Positions 35,126-46,100 are shown, numbered from the stretch's first letter. The stretch is 64,000 bases of DNA from Candidatus Accumulibacter propinquus (GCA_016714935.1 JADKBU010000003.1:186001-250000), one strand, 5' to 3'. The notes: generated from the letters alone by a model not told the origin. Translations and numbers: made by a program.

Positions 35126-37558
35126 TTGACCTTGACCAGGAAATCCAGAAACAGGCCCATCAACCCGGTTCCCGATGGGGTACCAGTACCCGACTCGACG
35201 CAGAGCAACAAACAGCGCCGGCTACAGCAAGCCACCGTCATCCTGCTGCTGGTTGCCATCGGCTGCGCGAGCGTCTATCTCCTGGCGGGCATGGTCAAGC
35301 CATCCCTGTCGCACAGCCCATCCGGGCCACCCACCCCGCTCACCCCCGCGCCTTCCGGCGAGCTGGCCACCTACGTCGGCAGCGCGGTCTGCATGACCTG
35401 CCATGCAGCCGAATACCAGGCCTGGGCAGGATCGCATCACGCTCTGGCCATGCAGGAGGCGACGCAGAACAGCGTTCTCGGTGATTTCGCCGACGTCAGG
35501 TTCCGGCACCAGGGCGTCGAATCGACCTTCTTCAAGCGTGACAACCGGTTCATGGTGCGCACCGACGGCCCCGACGGCAAGCTTGCCGACTACCCGATCG
35601 CCTACACCTTCGGCGTCTATCCGCTGCAGCAATATCTGATCCCCTTTCCCGGCGGGCGTTACCAGGCGTTACCCATCGCCTGGGATGCGCGGCCGCAGGA
35701 TCAGGGTGGCCAGCGCTGGTTCCATCTTCAGCAAGGCGAGAAGATCGATCACCAGGATCCGCTGCACTGGACCGGCCGCTACCAGAACTGGGCGCTGCAG
35801 TGCGCCGAATGCCATTCGACCGATCTGAAGAAGGGTTACGCTGCGGCCAGCGACACCTACCAAACGACCTACAGCGAAATCAATGTCGCCTGCGAGGCCT
35901 GCCACGGCCAGGGTTCCCGGCATGTCGACCGGGCGCGGAATGCCCGGCCATCCGACACGGCACAGCGCGGCGACAAGGGCTTGCCGTCGCTGGCTACGCG
36001 CTGGAACGAGGCCTGGAAATTCCCGGCCAGCGATGCCCGTATTGCCGTGCGCGACCAGCCGGCCGACCGCGCCGGCATGAACACCTGCGCGGCCTGCCAC
36101 GCCCGCCGCTCGACGCTGAGCGAGAAACGCCAGCCGGACGCGGCGCTCGAAGACAGCCACCGGCTGGCCATGCTGACCGCGCCCAACTACCATGCCGACG
36201 GTCAGCAGCGCGAGGAAGTTTACGTCTGGGGCTCCTTCCTGCAAAGCAGGATGTACCAGAACGGCGTCACGTGCATGGACTGTCATGAGCCGCATGCCCT
36301 GAAGCTGCGTGCCGAGGGCAATGCGCTGTGTACGCGCTGCCACAACGCCGCCGAATTCGACGCCCCCAGGCACCACCACCACCAGGCCGGCGGCAAGGGC
36401 GCCCAGTGCGTGACCTGCCACATGCCGACGCAGAACTACATGGTGATCCATGCCCGCCAGGACCACAGCCTGCGCGTCCCGCGTCCCGACCTGTCGCAGT
36501 CGCTCGGTAGCCCGAATGCCTGCAGCCAGTGTCATACGGACAAGAAGCCGGCATGGGCGGCGAGTGCCATGGACAAGTGGTACGGCAAGGCATGGCGCGA
36601 ACGCCCGCAGTACGGCACGACGCTGCATGCCGGCGAGACGCGCGGCGCACCGGCCCTGACCGGCTTGCTCGAACTGGCCGCCAGCCCGACCGCCCCGGCG
36701 ATCGTCCGCGCCACGGCGGCGACGCTCGCCCAGCCTTACGCCTCCCCCGCCACGCAGGCGGCGGCGCGGACGTTGCTGCACGACTCCGACCCGCTGGTGC
36801 GCATCGCGGCGCTCGGCCTGCTGGCGCCGCTCGACGTGCCGGAGCGCGTGGCGGCTAGCGTGCCGTTGCTTGGCGATCCGGTGCGCGGGGTGCGCATCGA
36901 GGCGGCACAAATCCTCGCCGATGTGCCCGACAGCCGGCTTCCGGACGACAAGCGTGCAGCCCGCCAGGCTGCCTTGCAGGAATACGAGGCCTCGCTGGCG
37001 CAGGAGTCCGACTGGCCGGCGACCAACGTCAATCTCGGCAACCTGCGCCTGCGTCAGGGCCGGATCGACGCGGCGCTGGCCGCCTACGAGCGAGCCATCA
37101 GGCTCGACCCGCGTTTCCCCGGCGCCTACATCAACCTCGCCGACGCCTGGCGCCAGCAGGGGCGCGAAGCGGAGGCGGAGAAGGTGCTGCGCCAGGGGCT
37201 GGCGGTCATGCCGCGGGACGCCGAACTGCACTATGCGCTGGGCCTGCTGCTGGTGCGTCGGCATGACCATGACGGCGCCCTGCAGGAACTGGTCGAGGCC
37301 GCCCGGCTGGCGCCCGACAACGCGCGTTACGCCTACGTCCAGGCCATCGCACTGCATTCCGCCGGCCGGCGTGCTGAAGCGCTGGCCATCCTGCGTGGCG
37401 CCAACAAGCGCCACCCGCAGGACCTGGACATCCTCGGTGCGCTGGTTTCGATCAACCGCGAAGCAGGTGACCGGCAGGCCGCACTGCGCTATGCCCGCGA
37501 AGCTGCCATGCTGTTACCGGACAATGCCGACCGCCGCGCCCACAGCGGCGTCAGATGA
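35126..37558 (+). CDS. Octahaem c-type cytochrome fused to HEAT and TPR repeats
   Basis: An 810-residue protein. One membrane anchor (residues about 36-55) leads to an exported region with eight CxxCH haem sites: CMTCH, CAECH, CEACH, CAACH, CMDCH, CTRCH, CVTCH and CSQCH (residues about 90-475). A HEAT-like segment with repeated Ala-rich helices follows (about 510-610), then TPRs starting near 635 (NLGNLRLRQGRIDAALAAYERAI). It is probably an inner-membrane-anchored periplasmic electron carrier with a protein-binding tail; no reductase partner is adjacent. The start is uncertain: TTG at 35126 or 35132, both without a good ribosome site. Its last 8 bp overlap the convergent res gene. Confidence 0.88.
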   Translation: MTLTRKSRNRPINPVPDGVPVPDSTQSNKQRRLQQATVILLLVAIGCASVYLLAGMVKPSLSHSPSGPPTPLTPAPSGELATYVGSAVCMTCHAAEYQAWAGSHHALAMQEATQNSVLGDFADVRFRHQGVESTFFKRDNRFMVRTDGPDGKLADYPIAYTFGVYPLQQYLIPFPGGRYQALPIAWDARPQDQGGQRWFHLQQGEKIDHQDPLHWTGRYQNWALQCAECHSTDLKKGYAAASDTYQTTYSEINVACEACHGQGSRHVDRARNARPSDTAQRGDKGLPSLATRWNEAWKFPASDARIAVRDQPADRAGMNTCAACHARRSTLSEKRQPDAALEDSHRLAMLTAPNYHADGQQREEVYVWGSFLQSRMYQNGVTCMDCHEPHALKLRAEGNALCTRCHNAAEFDAPRHHHHQAGGKGAQCVTCHMPTQNYMVIHARQDHSLRVPRPDLSQSLGSPNACSQCHTDKKPAWAASAMDKWYGKAWRERPQYGTTLHAGETRGAPALTGLLELAASPTAPAIVRATAATLAQPYASPATQAAARTLLHDSDPLVRIAALGLLAPLDVPERVAASVPLLGDPVRGVRIEAAQILADVPDSRLPDDKRAARQAALQEYEASLAQESDWPATNVNLGNLRLRQGRIDAALAAYERAIRLDPRFPGAYINLADAWRQQGREAEAEKVLRQGLAVMPRDAELHYALGLLLVRRHDHDGALQELVEAARLAPDNARYAYVQAIALHSAGRRAEALAILRGANKRHPQDLDILGALVSINREAGDRQAALRYAREAAMLLPDNADRRAHSGVR

Positions 37559-40040
37559 ATGCCGCGCGACAGTAGCCCGCGAGATTCTCCAGGCGGAAAA
37601 CCTGGTCTTCCTCGTTGCGACCGGTTTTTGCGAAGAACTTGACGGTCATGAAGCGGCCGCCGTCATCCTGTGCCAGCATCAGCGGCACACCGTACTCCTT
37701 GTGCTCGGCCAGAATCTTGTCCAGCGTATCATCGCCGTTGAGGATGTGCCTACCCTTGGTTTCCACCAGGAGCAGTGCATTACCCGGCCCACGGCCAGCC
37801 ACCTTGACGGCGAAGTCGGGGAAATAACGATCGCCGCTGGGCATCACGATGCCGATCGACCACGGCTTGCGCGGTTCGTTGCGGAACCAGTAGTCGACCA
37901 TGCCCGTGGTATCGGCGTCGAGCAGGTCGGCAAACGCCCGCTCCGACCCGTTCAGGTCCTGCGGCATGACGCCATAGACATTGCGGCGCGACCGCTGCAC
38001 GCCCGCCGGCAGTTCGACAAACTCGGGCAAGGGTGCGGTATCGAAGACCTCCTTGAAACGGGCCGCGCAGGTACGCGCCGCCACCCGGATCAAGTTGGGG
38101 TAAGCCGCCATGATGCGGTTCAAGGCACGTTCCAGCCCCGCGTCGTCGACGTCGATGCCACGGTGGCCGAACTCGCTTTTCAGGCGCGCCAGGAGGGCAT
38201 CGTGCAGATCGCGTGGATCGACATAGTCGGCGTCGAACATCACACCTTGCGCCCGTCGCGCGATTTCCTCGTCGGACAGGCGAGCCTGCAGCGACTGCAT
38301 TTCCTCGCTGCCCTCGAATACGTCAACGATCCGCCGCGTCACCTTCACCGACTGGCGCAAACCGGCTTGAAAGACCTGATGGTCAATGGCGATGCTGGCC
38401 GCGATGCAGGTCAACAGATCGCCGGTTGACAACGGCAGGCGCTCAGCGCGATGGACGCGCGGCACCCCCTGGCGGATGGGAAAGCGTCGATTGCCCGCGA
38501 GCAGCGGGCTCGTGCGGGGTGCGTGCGGCGTTGGCGGCGCGGCTTCCGGTGGCGTCAGCACCAGATGCGTCAGAATCCCGGTCGGCTGCCAGGCCGGTGG
38601 TGCGGCCACCTGTGACCCAGCGTTGCCGCTGTCCGTTACCGGCACGGTCCAGGCGGGCGGCGTATAAGGCACCGACAGCAATTGCGGCTGCCCGCTGTGC
38701 GTCACCTGAATTTCGTTGCGCCCGGCCACTTTCACTACCATCGTGAACGGGCAAACCTGGGATAGCTCGCTCTGGATCGCGTTGATCTTCTCGCCGGCAT
38801 GCACCAGCCCGCTCTGATTCGCCGCATCGGCCAGAAACACATAGCCGTAGCGCAGCAGCTCGGGCAGCTTCTGTTCCAGCGTCGGCCCCTGCAAACGGCC
38901 ATGCACGCGCAGAATGCGGCCCACCACCTGAATGCCGAAATCCGTGTCCTTCGCCCCGCGCATCGACACCAGCGTGAAGGCGCGCGGCGCGTCGAAACCC
39001 AGCGCCACCGCTACCTTGAAAATCAGCACTTCCTTCTGCTCGTCGATCGCCACCGCCAACAGATCGTCGTTCGGGTCGTCCGCCGTGTACCAGGCGATTT
39101 TCGAATCCGGCACGCCCAAGGCCGCCAGCCGGGTCCGCGCTTCCTCGACCGCCGCGTTGCTGTTGCCCACCTGCACCAGCATCAGCGGCACCAAGCCAAT
39201 GCCGGCAGCCTGCAAACCGTGCTTGATGGCCCCGTGCATGCCCCAGCCATCCGCCAGCGCGGTCGCAGGAAAGTCCACCAGTTCTTTCTGATCGTCCGCC
39301 GCCAGATAGGCGATGGACTTGATGCCGTCCTTGATCAACCCCGCATCCACCGCCTCCTTGCGGCTGACGCGGACGCGGTGCAAGTGTCCAATACCCGCCG
39401 CCTTCTTGAACTTGTCCACGTCCTGATCGTCGGGCGTGGCGGTAATCATCAGCGTGAAGTCGGGCCGCATGGTCTCGCGGTAGAAGCGCACTGCTTCGGC
39501 CGCTCGGGTGAAACCGTGGTGCGCCTCGTCCACCACGACGCCGATGCGGAACCCTTCTTCGCGCAATTCGGCAATCAGGTCGTCCAGCGCCAGCACGAAT
39601 TCGCCGCTGCTGCGAATCTTGCGCGTTTCCTTGCTCGCCGCCGCTACCGAGGCCCAAGTGGTGACAAACACGTCGCCGCTCTTGGTGCCCCGTGTCTTGC
39701 GGTCGCCTTGCAGGTCGCGCACGCGCAGGCCGACGAAAGTAGATTTGATCGCCCCCTTGGCCTGCTCAACCAGTCCGGCGAAGGGCGTGAACCAGAACCA
39801 GACGATGCGCGCATTGCTGTCCCGATCCGGCGCGGCGAAACTCTCGGCGATCATGCCGGCCATCAGCGTCTTGCCCGAACCGGTCGGCGCTTCCAGCAGC
39901 AGGCAGCCGTTGAAGGCCGTCGCAGCCGCGCGGCTGGCGTCGTCGCTGGCCTGGCGCAACTGGCTTTCGGCGTAGCGGAAGATCTCCAGCGCGTTGACCA
40001 CCGCCTCGCGCTGATAGCCCTTGGGTGCCGGCGCGCTCAT
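37551..40040 (-). CDS. res: Type III restriction endonuclease subunit Res
   Basis: An 829-residue DEAD/H helicase-nuclease. Walker A is EAPTGSGKT (residues about 50-58), motif II VVDEAHHG, motif III TATPDD, and motif VI QVVGRILRVHG. Near the C-terminus YFPDFAVKV and LLLVETKGR form a PD-x-ExK nuclease site. It should cut DNA when two unmethylated sites meet, as a complex with Mod. The ATG at 40040 overlaps the mod stop by an ATGA junction; a long in-frame extension upstream is antisense-like shadow coding inside mod. The tail overlaps the cytochrome gene by 8 bp. Confidence 0.92.
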   Translation of the reverse strand: MSAPAPKGYQREAVVNALEIFRYAESQLRQASDDASRAAATAFNGCLLLEAPTGSGKTLMAGMIAESFAAPDRDSNARIVWFWFTPFAGLVEQAKGAIKSTFVGLRVRDLQGDRKTRGTKSGDVFVTTWASVAAASKETRKIRSSGEFVLALDDLIAELREEGFRIGVVVDEAHHGFTRAAEAVRFYRETMRPDFTLMITATPDDQDVDKFKKAAGIGHLHRVRVSRKEAVDAGLIKDGIKSIAYLAADDQKELVDFPATALADGWGMHGAIKHGLQAAGIGLVPLMLVQVGNSNAAVEEARTRLAALGVPDSKIAWYTADDPNDDLLAVAIDEQKEVLIFKVAVALGFDAPRAFTLVSMRGAKDTDFGIQVVGRILRVHGRLQGPTLEQKLPELLRYGYVFLADAANQSGLVHAGEKINAIQSELSQVCPFTMVVKVAGRNEIQVTHSGQPQLLSVPYTPPAWTVPVTDSGNAGSQVAAPPAWQPTGILTHLVLTPPEAAPPTPHAPRTSPLLAGNRRFPIRQGVPRVHRAERLPLSTGDLLTCIAASIAIDHQVFQAGLRQSVKVTRRIVDVFEGSEEMQSLQARLSDEEIARRAQGVMFDADYVDPRDLHDALLARLKSEFGHRGIDVDDAGLERALNRIMAAYPNLIRVAARTCAARFKEVFDTAPLPEFVELPAGVQRSRRNVYGVMPQDLNGSERAFADLLDADTTGMVDYWFRNEPRKPWSIGIVMPSGDRYFPDFAVKVAGRGPGNALLLVETKGRHILNGDDTLDKILAEHKEYGVPLMLAQDDGGRFMTVKFFAKTGRNEEDQVFRLENLAGYCRAAFI

Positions 40041-41698
40041 GGCCGTCCGATGGCCGCCGAAGAACGTGCGCCGAAGCGATTGACCAGGAACGCCGGAATC
40101 GGCTCGAAGGCCAGGCGCGGATCGGTCAGCCGCTGGGCCAGCAGCGCCGGCTGCCACGAATACACCACCGCCTGCCCGACAGCGTGAATCGCGGTTTGCA
40201 GCGCATCGAGTACCGCGTCCGTCAGCTTGGGCAGATAGATCACCAGTCCGCGCTGGCCTTCCGCCGTCTGCATCGGCAGTGCGGCTTGATAGGGCGTCAG
40301 TGCCACGCCGTGAATCAGTTGCAATGCCGTCCACACCTGTGCGTGCTCGATGCCGCGAAACACCGTCGCCGCCGGAATCCGCCGGCAGCGCAGATAAGCG
40401 AAGCCGCCGCCGAGACCGGCGACTGACTGCCCCTTCTTGTTGACGTAGCCGGCGATCACCCGCCGCACCCGCTCGGCGCAGACATCGCGGCAAAGGTTCT
40501 TGTCTGGCAGATCGAGCGTGGCCTCGGTGCTGGAAACGAGGATGAAGCGCCGATCGCCACCGTCTTCCTGATTCAGATTCAGCACCGCCTGCGCCGTGGT
40601 TCCACTGCCGGCGAAGAAATCCAGCACGATGTCGCCGGGCTTTGTAGCAATCCGCATAATACGTTCCAGCAAGGCGACTGGCTTTGGCGTTGAAAACACA
40701 TCTTCCGATTTTTCGAATTGCAGAATGTCGTGGATTTCTTTCTTGGCGTCCTGCGTGTGACCGACCTCATCGTATTTCCACAGCGTTTGTGGCACCACGC
40801 CTTGCTGCACGTCGGAAAGAAACCGCTTGAAGGCCGGCACGTTATTGCCGTCTCTGCCCCACCAAATACGCTTGTCTCCGTCCAATTCGAGAAACTTTTC
40901 CTCCGAAAATCGCCAGTAATTGCCGGGCGGCGGCCCGGCAACCACACGCCCAGAGGGGCAGGTAATCGCGTAGGTGCCTTTGCTGTAGAAGTTGCGTGCC
41001 GAAAAATCGCCGGCTTTCCATGGCCCGCGAGGATCGTTGTCGGGATTTTTGTAAGCTTTGTCCTGCGCAGCCGAACGGGGCATGGGATTTGGCCGCCAGA
41101 CGGCCTTGTTAAGCGCATAGCAGACGATGTATTCGTGGTCGTCGGAAAAATGTTGGGCGGTTCCTTTGGGCGAGTACACCTTCTGCCAGATCACATTGGC
41201 GATGAAATTCGCCGCGCCGAATATTTGCTCCATCAACAGCCCGAGATGAAACACCTCGTTGTCGTCGATGGAGACGAAGATCACGCCGTCCTCGCGCAGC
41301 AGTTCCTTCGCCAGTTCCAGTCGGCGATACATGAACTCCAGCCACTTGGAATGGCGGTAGTTGTCTTCCTTGTCGACGAAGCGGTCGTTGTAGATGAAAT
41401 CGCGGTTGCCGGTGTTGTAGGGCGGGTCGATGTAGATGCACTTGACGCGGCCGGCGTGGGTCATGCGCAGGGTGCGCAGGGCGTCGAAGTTGTCGCCCTC
41501 GATGATCAGGTTGCGCTGCGGGCCGTCGCCGCACGACAGTTCGGCATCCCAATCGAGCGCGACGAAATCGTTGTTAACCGACAGATCGTGGTCGATCTCG
41601 TCGCGTTCCCACACCAGCCCGAAACGCGGCCGACGGTCGCGCTCGCGCAGCAGGCGCAAGAGTTGATCGCGGGAATAGTCGTCGTAATTGTCGGCCAT
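40037..41698 (-). CDS. mod: Type III (beta-class) DNA adenine methyltransferase Mod
   Basis: A 553-residue N6-adenine methyltransferase. The catalytic DPPYNTGN motif (residues about 90-97) precedes the SAM-binding DFFAGSGTTAQAV (about 367-379), the beta-class order used by type III Mod proteins. The segment between about 170 and 350 is the likely target-recognition region. It protects DNA and guides Res, encoded downstream with an ATGA overlap. The ATG at 41698 has no clear ribosome site; a TTG at 41731 is an alternative. The recognition sequence cannot be read from the protein. Confidence 0.92.
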   Translation of the reverse strand: MADNYDDYSRDQLLRLLRERDRRPRFGLVWERDEIDHDLSVNNDFVALDWDAELSCGDGPQRNLIIEGDNFDALRTLRMTHAGRVKCIYIDPPYNTGNRDFIYNDRFVDKEDNYRHSKWLEFMYRRLELAKELLREDGVIFVSIDDNEVFHLGLLMEQIFGAANFIANVIWQKVYSPKGTAQHFSDDHEYIVCYALNKAVWRPNPMPRSAAQDKAYKNPDNDPRGPWKAGDFSARNFYSKGTYAITCPSGRVVAGPPPGNYWRFSEEKFLELDGDKRIWWGRDGNNVPAFKRFLSDVQQGVVPQTLWKYDEVGHTQDAKKEIHDILQFEKSEDVFSTPKPVALLERIMRIATKPGDIVLDFFAGSGTTAQAVLNLNQEDGGDRRFILVSSTEATLDLPDKNLCRDVCAERVRRVIAGYVNKKGQSVAGLGGGFAYLRCRRIPAATVFRGIEHAQVWTALQLIHGVALTPYQAALPMQTAEGQRGLVIYLPKLTDAVLDALQTAIHAVGQAVVYSWQPALLAQRLTDPRLAFEPIPAFLVNRFGARSSAAIGRP

Positions 41699-42272
41699 CA
41701 GGGAAGATTGATCAGAGGGGTTGCGGAGCAACTCGGGCGATCAGAGGAGCCTCGATTCTCCAGGCTGGTGTCCGCATCGTTTGGCTTGCGCGGCATGGGT
41801 CGCCTCGCTGGATTTTCCGAAATCATTTGCTAACTCGCGCCCTCGCCATGCGCATCGACTGCCTGGCCCTGATGATCACCTCCTCGGCCGCTGGAAACAC
41901 CTGCCCGACCTTTGGAAACCCCTGCCCGACCCTTGGAAACGCCTGCCTGTCCCTGGTAATCACCTGCCAGGCCCCTGGAAACGCCTGCCTGACCCTTGGA
42001 AACGCCGCCTTGGAAACGCCTGCCTGACCCTGCAAAACGTCTGCCGGCCCTTGGGAATCGCCTCTTCGACACGCGGAAACGATCCCGCGGGTCTTTCCCG
42101 ATCCGCCCGCGGCCGGGTGCGGCGCTCCGCAGACCCCTGCTTTCGACCCGGTCATCGATGGCATCCCGTCAGGCCACGAAACAAGCGAATGGCGCCGACG
42201 GCGATCGGCCCATACCTTGCGACGATGCGCTCGCCGGCTACGATGCGGCGACGCGCGCGCCGGCCGGAGCGA
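41699..42272. other. Intergenic region between mod and the ACT-domain gene
   Basis: About 570 bp without a supported gene. The middle is the 21-bp tandem repeat tract listed separately. Open frames run through it on both strands only because the unit length is a multiple of three. Confidence 0.5.
41891..42073. repeat. Imperfect 21-bp tandem repeat tract
   Basis: About eight to nine degenerate copies of a 21-bp unit, best seen as TGGAAACGCCTGCCTGACCCT. Copies start at 41892, 41913, 41934, 41954, 41976, 41997 (shortened to 14 bp), 42011 and, more diverged, near 42032 and 42053. The array encodes heptads such as GNxCPTL on one strand and GVSKGRA on the other. Neither frame looks like a real protein. 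It lies upstream of mod. Confidence 0.8.
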
Positions 42273-42695
42273 TCAATCCCACCCCAGGATTTCGATCGCC
42301 TTCCTGGCGTCCGCATGCGAGTCGACCGCCGCGTAGGCAATGAAGCGTGCGCCGATCACCGAGGCGGAAAAACCGCGCAGGTTGATGCCGGCTTCCGCCA
42401 GCTTCTCGGTCAGCTCCGCGACAATGCCCCGCTGGTTCGGCCCGATGATGCGCACCGAGTGCAAGGTCTGGCTGACGTTGAAACCGATCTGTGCGGCTGC
42501 GGCGGTTTCGCCATCACCCAGCAGCGGGGTGACGAAAACCACCCCCTTCCCGGGCTGATCAGGCGATCGCCGGGAAATCACGCACTGCAGATCGGCTCCC
42601 GCCCGGTTCAACACCGCCAGCGCGCCGGCCAGGGCACCGGGCTGGTCGTCGATGGTCCCTGCCCAGACTTCCGCATGCTCTACGATAAGGTCCAC
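42273..42695 (-). CDS. ACT domain-containing protein
   Basis: A 140-residue protein of two ACT-like halves, each beginning with a ligand-binding turn: DDQPGALAGALAVL (residues about 17-30) and PNQRGIVAELTEKL (about 87-100). ACT modules bind amino acids; two in tandem without a catalytic domain recall GcvR-type regulators. The GTG at 42695 has GGAGG at 7-nt spacing and is preferred over a GTG two codons earlier, which lies too close. No amino-acid metabolism gene is adjacent, so the ligand is unknown. Confidence 0.83.
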   Translation of the reverse strand: MDLIVEHAEVWAGTIDDQPGALAGALAVLNRAGADLQCVISRRSPDQPGKGVVFVTPLLGDGETAAAAQIGFNVSQTLHSVRIIGPNQRGIVAELTEKLAEAGINLRGFSASVIGARFIAYAAVDSHADARKAIEILGWD

Positions 42696-43171
42696 TTCCA
42701 CGCCTCCACTCACGAAACCACTGCTGAATGTCGACTTATATACCAAGGCCGCCTGCTCATCAAGCGGCCGCGGCGTCCGAAGGCATCCGAAGCTGTCGCA
42801 CGCACGACGGGAACTGGAGAACCCATCCGGCAACGCCGGCGAGGCCTCGATCGATGGCCTTGAGCCGATCGTTCGTCGTTGCCGTGGCGGGAACCCGCCA
42901 GAGGGCTTATAGTGAGATTGCTCGTCGAACTGCGGATGGCTGGAGCACACGGCGTCGGGGTACGCGCCGGGTCGCCGGCCTGTGGCGGCAAGGCCTGCGT
43001 AGCAGGGGACAAGACCTGAGCACTGCTGCAGATGACATCGTGAGGGATTCCCGTGCCGACAAATCGATTCCTTGTGCGCCGCTTCCGGAGAGGCGGGGCG
43101 GCGGCGCGCGATTGCCGGCCCGGAAGGGAGAGCGGCAGCATCGCGGCCGCAATGCGTGCAGGAGATAGCCC
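42696..43171 (+). other. Intergenic region upstream of the seven-PAS kinase
   Basis: About 475 bp between divergent genes. Open frames on both strands have Arg-rich, uneven composition and no family resemblance, so I do not call them. AGGAG precedes the kinase GTG. No clear sigma-70 promoter was found. Confidence 0.45.
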
Positions 43172-46100
43172 GTGAGTACCGAGGACAAGAGTTCCGATGA
43201 ACAGGTATTGCGCTCGCAGGCTGAAGCGTTTCTTCGCAAGACTACCAAGCATCCCGACCAGGTTGAAGCGATGTCGCCTGCGGCCCTGCAGGCGACACTG
43301 CATGATCTGCGGGTGTATCAGGTCGAACTGGAGATGCAGAATGACGAATTGCGCCGGATCCAGGGGGAACTGGAGGACGCACGGGCACGCTATTTCGACC
43401 TCTACGAACTGGCGCCGATAGGCTTTTGCACCCTCTCGAAGAAGGGGCTGATCCTGGAGGCCAACCTCGTCGCGGGGACCCTGGTGGATGTAGTGCGCGC
43501 GGCGTTGCTCAAGCAGCCTTTCTCCGCGTTCGTCCTTGATCAGGACCAGAACAGCTACTACCAGTATCGGAAGCAACTCTTCGACACCGGTGTACGGCAG
43601 GTGTGTGAACTGCGGATGGTCAAACGCGACGGCACGACATTCTGGGCACACCTGGAAGGCATCGTCGCGTCAGACCCGTGGGAGACGACAGTCTGTCGTA
43701 TCGCGATCAGCGACAACCACGAACGACTACGTGCCGAGGATGCCTTGCGGCAGAGCGCGGAGCGATTCAAGGCCATCGCCGACTACACGGCAGACTGGGA
43801 GTCCTGGTTCGGACCGGACGGCAAGTATCTCTGGGTGAATCCCGCGGTCGAGAAGATCACCGGATATTCTGCGCAAGCGGTGCTGGCGATGCCCGATTTC
43901 GTCTCCGTCCTGATCGCCGCGGAGGACCGGTCGGCATTCCGTGCACGCTTCGTCAGTGCCCTGGGGGGCAGCCACGGGGAAGACGTGGATTTCCGCTGCC
44001 AGCACAAGCAGGGTGGCCAGCGCTGGCTCGCCTTCTCCTGGCAGCCGATTTTCGATGCCCACGGCAAGCCGCTCGGCACGCGGGTCAGCGGTCGCGACAT
44101 CACCGACCGAAAACTGGCGGAAGAAGCCTTGGCGCACAGCGAGGCGCTGCTGAACAGGGCCCAACGCCTGAGCAAGGTCGGGGGTTGGGAGTGGGATATC
44201 GAGCAACAGACGATGACCTGGACGGCCGAAACGTATCGCCTGCACGGCTTTACCGCCGACTGCACGGCGCCGGGATCTCCCGTACTCATCGAGAAGAGCC
44301 TGGCGTGCTACCGACCGGAGGACCGGGACACCATCGTGCGCGCCTTCCGGCGCTGCGCGGAACACGGCGAATCCTACGATATCGAAGTCCCCTTCAACAG
44401 TCCCAACGGCTCGGCGAAGTGGGTGCGCACGACGGCCGAGGCCCTTTGCCACGACGAACGGATCGTCAAGGTCGTCGGCAACATCATGGACATCACCGAG
44501 CGCAAGCAATCGGAAGATGCCCTCAGGGAAAGCGAAGCCTTCAAGAGCGTCATCCTGAATTCGGTGGCTGCCGAAATCGTGGTGGTGGATCGCAACGGCG
44601 TCATTCGGGCGGCCAACGAACGCTGGCGGGGCTTCTCGCTGGAAAATGGCGTAGAACCCGGCAAGCCAGTGAGCAATACCGAAGTCGGCGCCAACTATCT
44701 TGCCGCGTGCGCGACCGAGGGCGACTCAAGGTCGCCGCATGGAGGAATGAACGCCGGCAGCGGGATCCGGGCCGTTCTGGACGGAGCCCTGCCGAGCTTC
44801 AGCCTCGAATACCCTTGCCACTCTCCACAGCGACAGCGCTGGTTTTCGATGGTGGTCATGCCGCTGGGACCGGATGCCAGGGACGGCGTGGCCATCACGC
44901 ATACCGACATCAGCGCGCTCAAGCTCGCGGAACAGGCGCTGGCCGAGAACGAAGAACACCTCAGGCTGTTCATCAGGTACGCCCCGGTCAGTCTGGCGAT
45001 GTTCGACCGCGACATGCGCTATCTGTACGCGAGCAACCATTGGCTTGCCGACTACGCGCTGGGCGACCGCGATCTGCATGGACGCTCGCACTACGAGATC
45101 TTCCCCGAGATCCCCGAGGAATGGAAGGCGGCGCATCGCCGCGGGCTGGCCGGCGAGATCTTGCGTTCCGAAGGCGATCGCTTCGAGCGGCTCGATGGTT
45201 CGGTGCAGTGGGAACGCTGGGAGATTCGTCCGTGGCATGACCCGCACGGGCACATCGGTGGAATCGTCATCTTCAGCGAGGACATCACGGCAAACAAGGA
45301 AGCCGAACGCGCACTGGCCGAGAGCGAAGAACGTCTGTCCCTGGTATTGCACGGCACTCAGGACGGCTTCTGGGACTGGGACCTGCTCCGCAACACAATC
45401 TTCTACTCGCCGCGCTGGTGGCGCATGCTCGGCTACGCCAACGACCCCGGCGAAAGCGATCCGCTACTGTGGCGCCGCCTGATTCACCCCGACGACCTGC
45501 CGCAGGTTGATGCCGCTTTCACCACCGCCATCGCCAGCGGTACGGACGGCTATGAAATGGAGTACCGGCTGCGGCACCAGGACGGTCATTATCTGAACGT
45601 CGTTTCGCGCGCGACCATCCTGCGCGACGCTCAAGGCAAGGCGGTGCGCGTCGCCGGTGCGAACCGGGACGTCACCGCACGCAAGCATACGGAAAATGCC
45701 TTGCGCGAGCAGGAGGAGTTTTTCCGGCTGATCGCCGAGAACCTCGAAGGCTTCGTCGCGGTGCTCGACGTCGACGGCAGGCGGCTTTATGCCAGTCCGT
45801 CCTACGAACGTCTGCTGGGCCAGCGGGAGTTTCGCGGAACCCTTTCCTTCGATGATATCCGTCCTGCCGACCGCGGTCGCGTCGTCAAGGCGTTCCGCGA
45901 AACCGTCGCCACGGGCATCGGCCGCTATCTCGAATATGGCGTCATGGCGGCCGACGGCAGTGTCCGCCAGATGGAATCGCGCGGCGGCGTGATCAAGGAT
46001 AACGCCGGCCGCACCACACGCGTGGTGGTCGTTTCCCACGATGTGACCGAGCGCAAGGCCGCCGAAGCCGAACTTGAACAACATCGCCACCACCTCGAAC

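Noticed and set aside
41891..42073. Regular repeats considered as a CRISPR array
   Set aside because: Units are directly adjacent 21-mers without unique spacers and no cas genes are present.
42710..43651. Long minus-strand frame spanning the gap before the seven-PAS kinase
   Set aside because: It overlaps the conserved start of the kinase and its own sequence shows no family pattern.
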